A DNA stretch of 64,000 nt from Sulfurovum sp. UBA4779 (GTDB lineage: Bacteria; Campylobacterota; Campylobacteria; Campylobacterales; Sulfurovaceae), in assembly GCA_002403155.1 (NCBI GenBank), contig DHHF01000008.1, positions 186,001 to 250,000 of the forward strand, in the 5' to 3' direction. The position numbers and the translations under genes were made by a program. Below the pieces are notes generated by a model. The model was not told where the DNA came from and searched no databases. It was given only the letters and a program-made list of their open reading frames with translations. Below, piece after piece: positions 62,888-64,000 of the stretch. The first letter of the stretch is position 1. The number at the start of each line of letters is the position of its first letter.

Positions 62888-64000
62888 TTATACTGCTATC
62901 TTACGCTTGGTAAAAGGGATGTAGATCGTTTTTTCTTCAACACCGTGAAGAACATAATAAAGTTCGTGGTGATGGTTGACGATGGTCATGAAACTTTTTA
63001 AGCTTGGCTGGATGGTTGCTATCAGCAGATGATCGTTGAGCTGTAAAGGTGTTTTGTCCTCCGGCATCAAGATAAATTTGCCGTCTTTACGTTTGATTCC
63101 CAAGACGGCTATTTCCAGATCGATACCGTTGTGATACGGGTTGTTGATGATTTGGCCCAAGGTTACGGGAGTATGGGTTAAAAAATCACACAGCGCGTAC
63201 ATTGTGTTTGGATTGACGGCAAGTTCTAAAAGGTCAGGGCGTTTGTTGACGCGGTTTGTAATGTGCTGGAGCGTATCGATAAGTTTTTCTTTTTCGAAAA
63301 AAGAGATCGTGTCGATAAAATCATACGTCATCGGGCGGTCGATGTAGTTGTATGCATCCAACGCGGCGATTTGGTCGATCATGAAGATTTTGTCTGCACG
63401 AAGATGAGAAAATAAGCTTCTTTCTTCAAGTTCGTTTTCGCGGACAATGACAAAGATATCAGGCTTCAGTGCACGAGCTGTTGCAACGATGGAAAGATTG
63501 ATCGCATCGTCATTCGTTCCTGCAATGATACACGATGCATTCATGATGCCTGCTTCAAGAAAAAATTCTTGGTCGGAAGATACTTTTTCATTAATTTTTT
63601 TATTGACATCCAAAAAGATATACTCCATATGATTTTTATCAAGGGTTTTTTTAAGCGTTTTTCCGAAGCGCCCGCCTGAACAGACGATATATTTTCCGCT
63701 TGGCAGAATATCGGTTTTGCTAACATGAAGATTGCCTCCTTGCATCCAGCTGTAAAGATTGAAAAGATAAGGGGACTTAAGTGCAAAATCGATTCGGCGC
63801 GCAATAATCAAAAAAATATCAATGACATGATTGACGCCGATATTGGTAAGATTTTCGCCGCCTTGTTTCAACCCCGAACGTGCAATAATCTTAAGGTTTT
63901 TGTTTAAAATGCGTGCACGTACAGAAATTTTGAGATTGGTCTGATCGTCATCAAAAAGTGTGATAAGGTATTTGCAATGCATAGAGAGTACGCCTGCAGA
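62888..64000 (-). CDS. Potassium channel/TrkA-type RCK protein, C-terminal part; start beyond the window
   Basis: The frame is open to the end of the window (S-A-G-V-L-S before M at 63982), so the gene starts beyond 64000. What is seen is RCK_N and RCK_C: YLITLFDDDQTNLKISVRARILN, then VIVREN-like nucleotide-binding elements (CSGGRFGKT, IIAGTNDDAINL) and a final TrkA-C region. The membrane channel domain is expected upstream. Regulates K+ flux. Confidence 0.88.
   Translation of the reverse strand, partial: SAGVLSMHCKYLITLFDDDQTNLKISVRARILNKNLKIIARSGLKQGGENLTNIGVNHVIDIFLIIARRIDFALKSPYLFNLYSWMQGGNLHVSKTDILPSGKYIVCSGGRFGKTLKKTLDKNHMEYIFLDVNKKINEKVSSDQEFFLEAGIMNASCIIAGTNDDAINLSIVATARALKPDIFVIVRENELEERSLFSHLRADKIFMIDQIAALDAYNYIDRPMTYDFIDTISFFEKEKLIDTLQHITNRVNKRPDLLELAVNPNTMYALCDFLTHTPVTLGQIINNPYHNGIDLEIAVLGIKRKDGKFILMPEDKTPLQLNDHLLIATIQPSLKSFMTIVNHHHELYYVLHGVEEKTIYIPFTKRKIAV

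Overview
The window looks like a chromosomal segment of a free-living Campylobacterota (Epsilonproteobacteria) of the Sulfurovum/Sulfurimonas type. The evidence is the run fabZ-lpxA-clpX-mreB-mreC-carB on one strand, the small family-specific proteins, and the coding style, with AAAGGA-like ribosome sites and tight ATGA overlaps. No rRNA or CRISPR array is present. There is one tRNA gene, tRNA-Ser(GCU). The call rests on gene content only; I could run no database search.

Region by region. 1-4.4 kb: the 3' part of lepA, a CopD-like membrane protein, a ComF-type phosphoribosyltransferase and an adenosylcobalamin-dependent (class II) ribonucleotide reductase. 4.4-8.5 kb: a secreted protein, a membrane EAL phosphodiesterase with a worn GGDEF domain, and an exbB-exbD-tonB operon. 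This stretch carries short dispersed repeats. 8.7-13.5 kb: a UPF0104-type membrane protein and an MgtA-type P-type ATPase, bracketed by a complete sir2 gene and a 104-bp broken copy of its 5' end. 13.5-29.8 kb: mixed housekeeping genes: Mut7-C protein, DNA polymerase IV, a znuCB-type transporter, a MotA/MotB-like stator pair with a tiny coupled ORF, mltG, a rhomboid-unrelated M50/CBS site-2 protease, small conserved proteins, a second P-type ATPase, upp, and an FtsH-like soluble protease whose ATPase site is degenerate.

30.1-37.5 kb is an AT-rich defence island. It holds an MmeI-like DNA methyltransferase, a coupled Abi_C/HEPN-type protein, an N-terminally truncated Fic protein, three tandem 40-bp palindromic repeats, an SF2 helicase and a coupled GIY-YIG nuclease. 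It is entered through a 51-nt three-arm palindrome. This is the best candidate for an undescribed system.

37.5-60.3 kb is mostly minus-strand housekeeping. It covers HD-GYP, HIT and Sua5-like proteins, pyrimidine synthesis (carB; pyrF lies further on), cell shape (mreBC), ClpX, lipid A (lpxA, lpxB), fabZ, queH, an NhaC antiporter, an L,D-transpeptidase, a folD-lepB-rpiB-apt operon, a cytochrome c, a DUF4139 protein, a cold-shock protein, DUF502, nadE and a cyclophilin. 60.3-64 kb holds pyrF, a 41-residue membrane peptide, tRNA-Ser with short direct repeats behind it, an AT-rich orphan lipoprotein, a periplasmic cytochrome, and the 3' part of a TrkA/RCK-type potassium channel gene that runs off the window.
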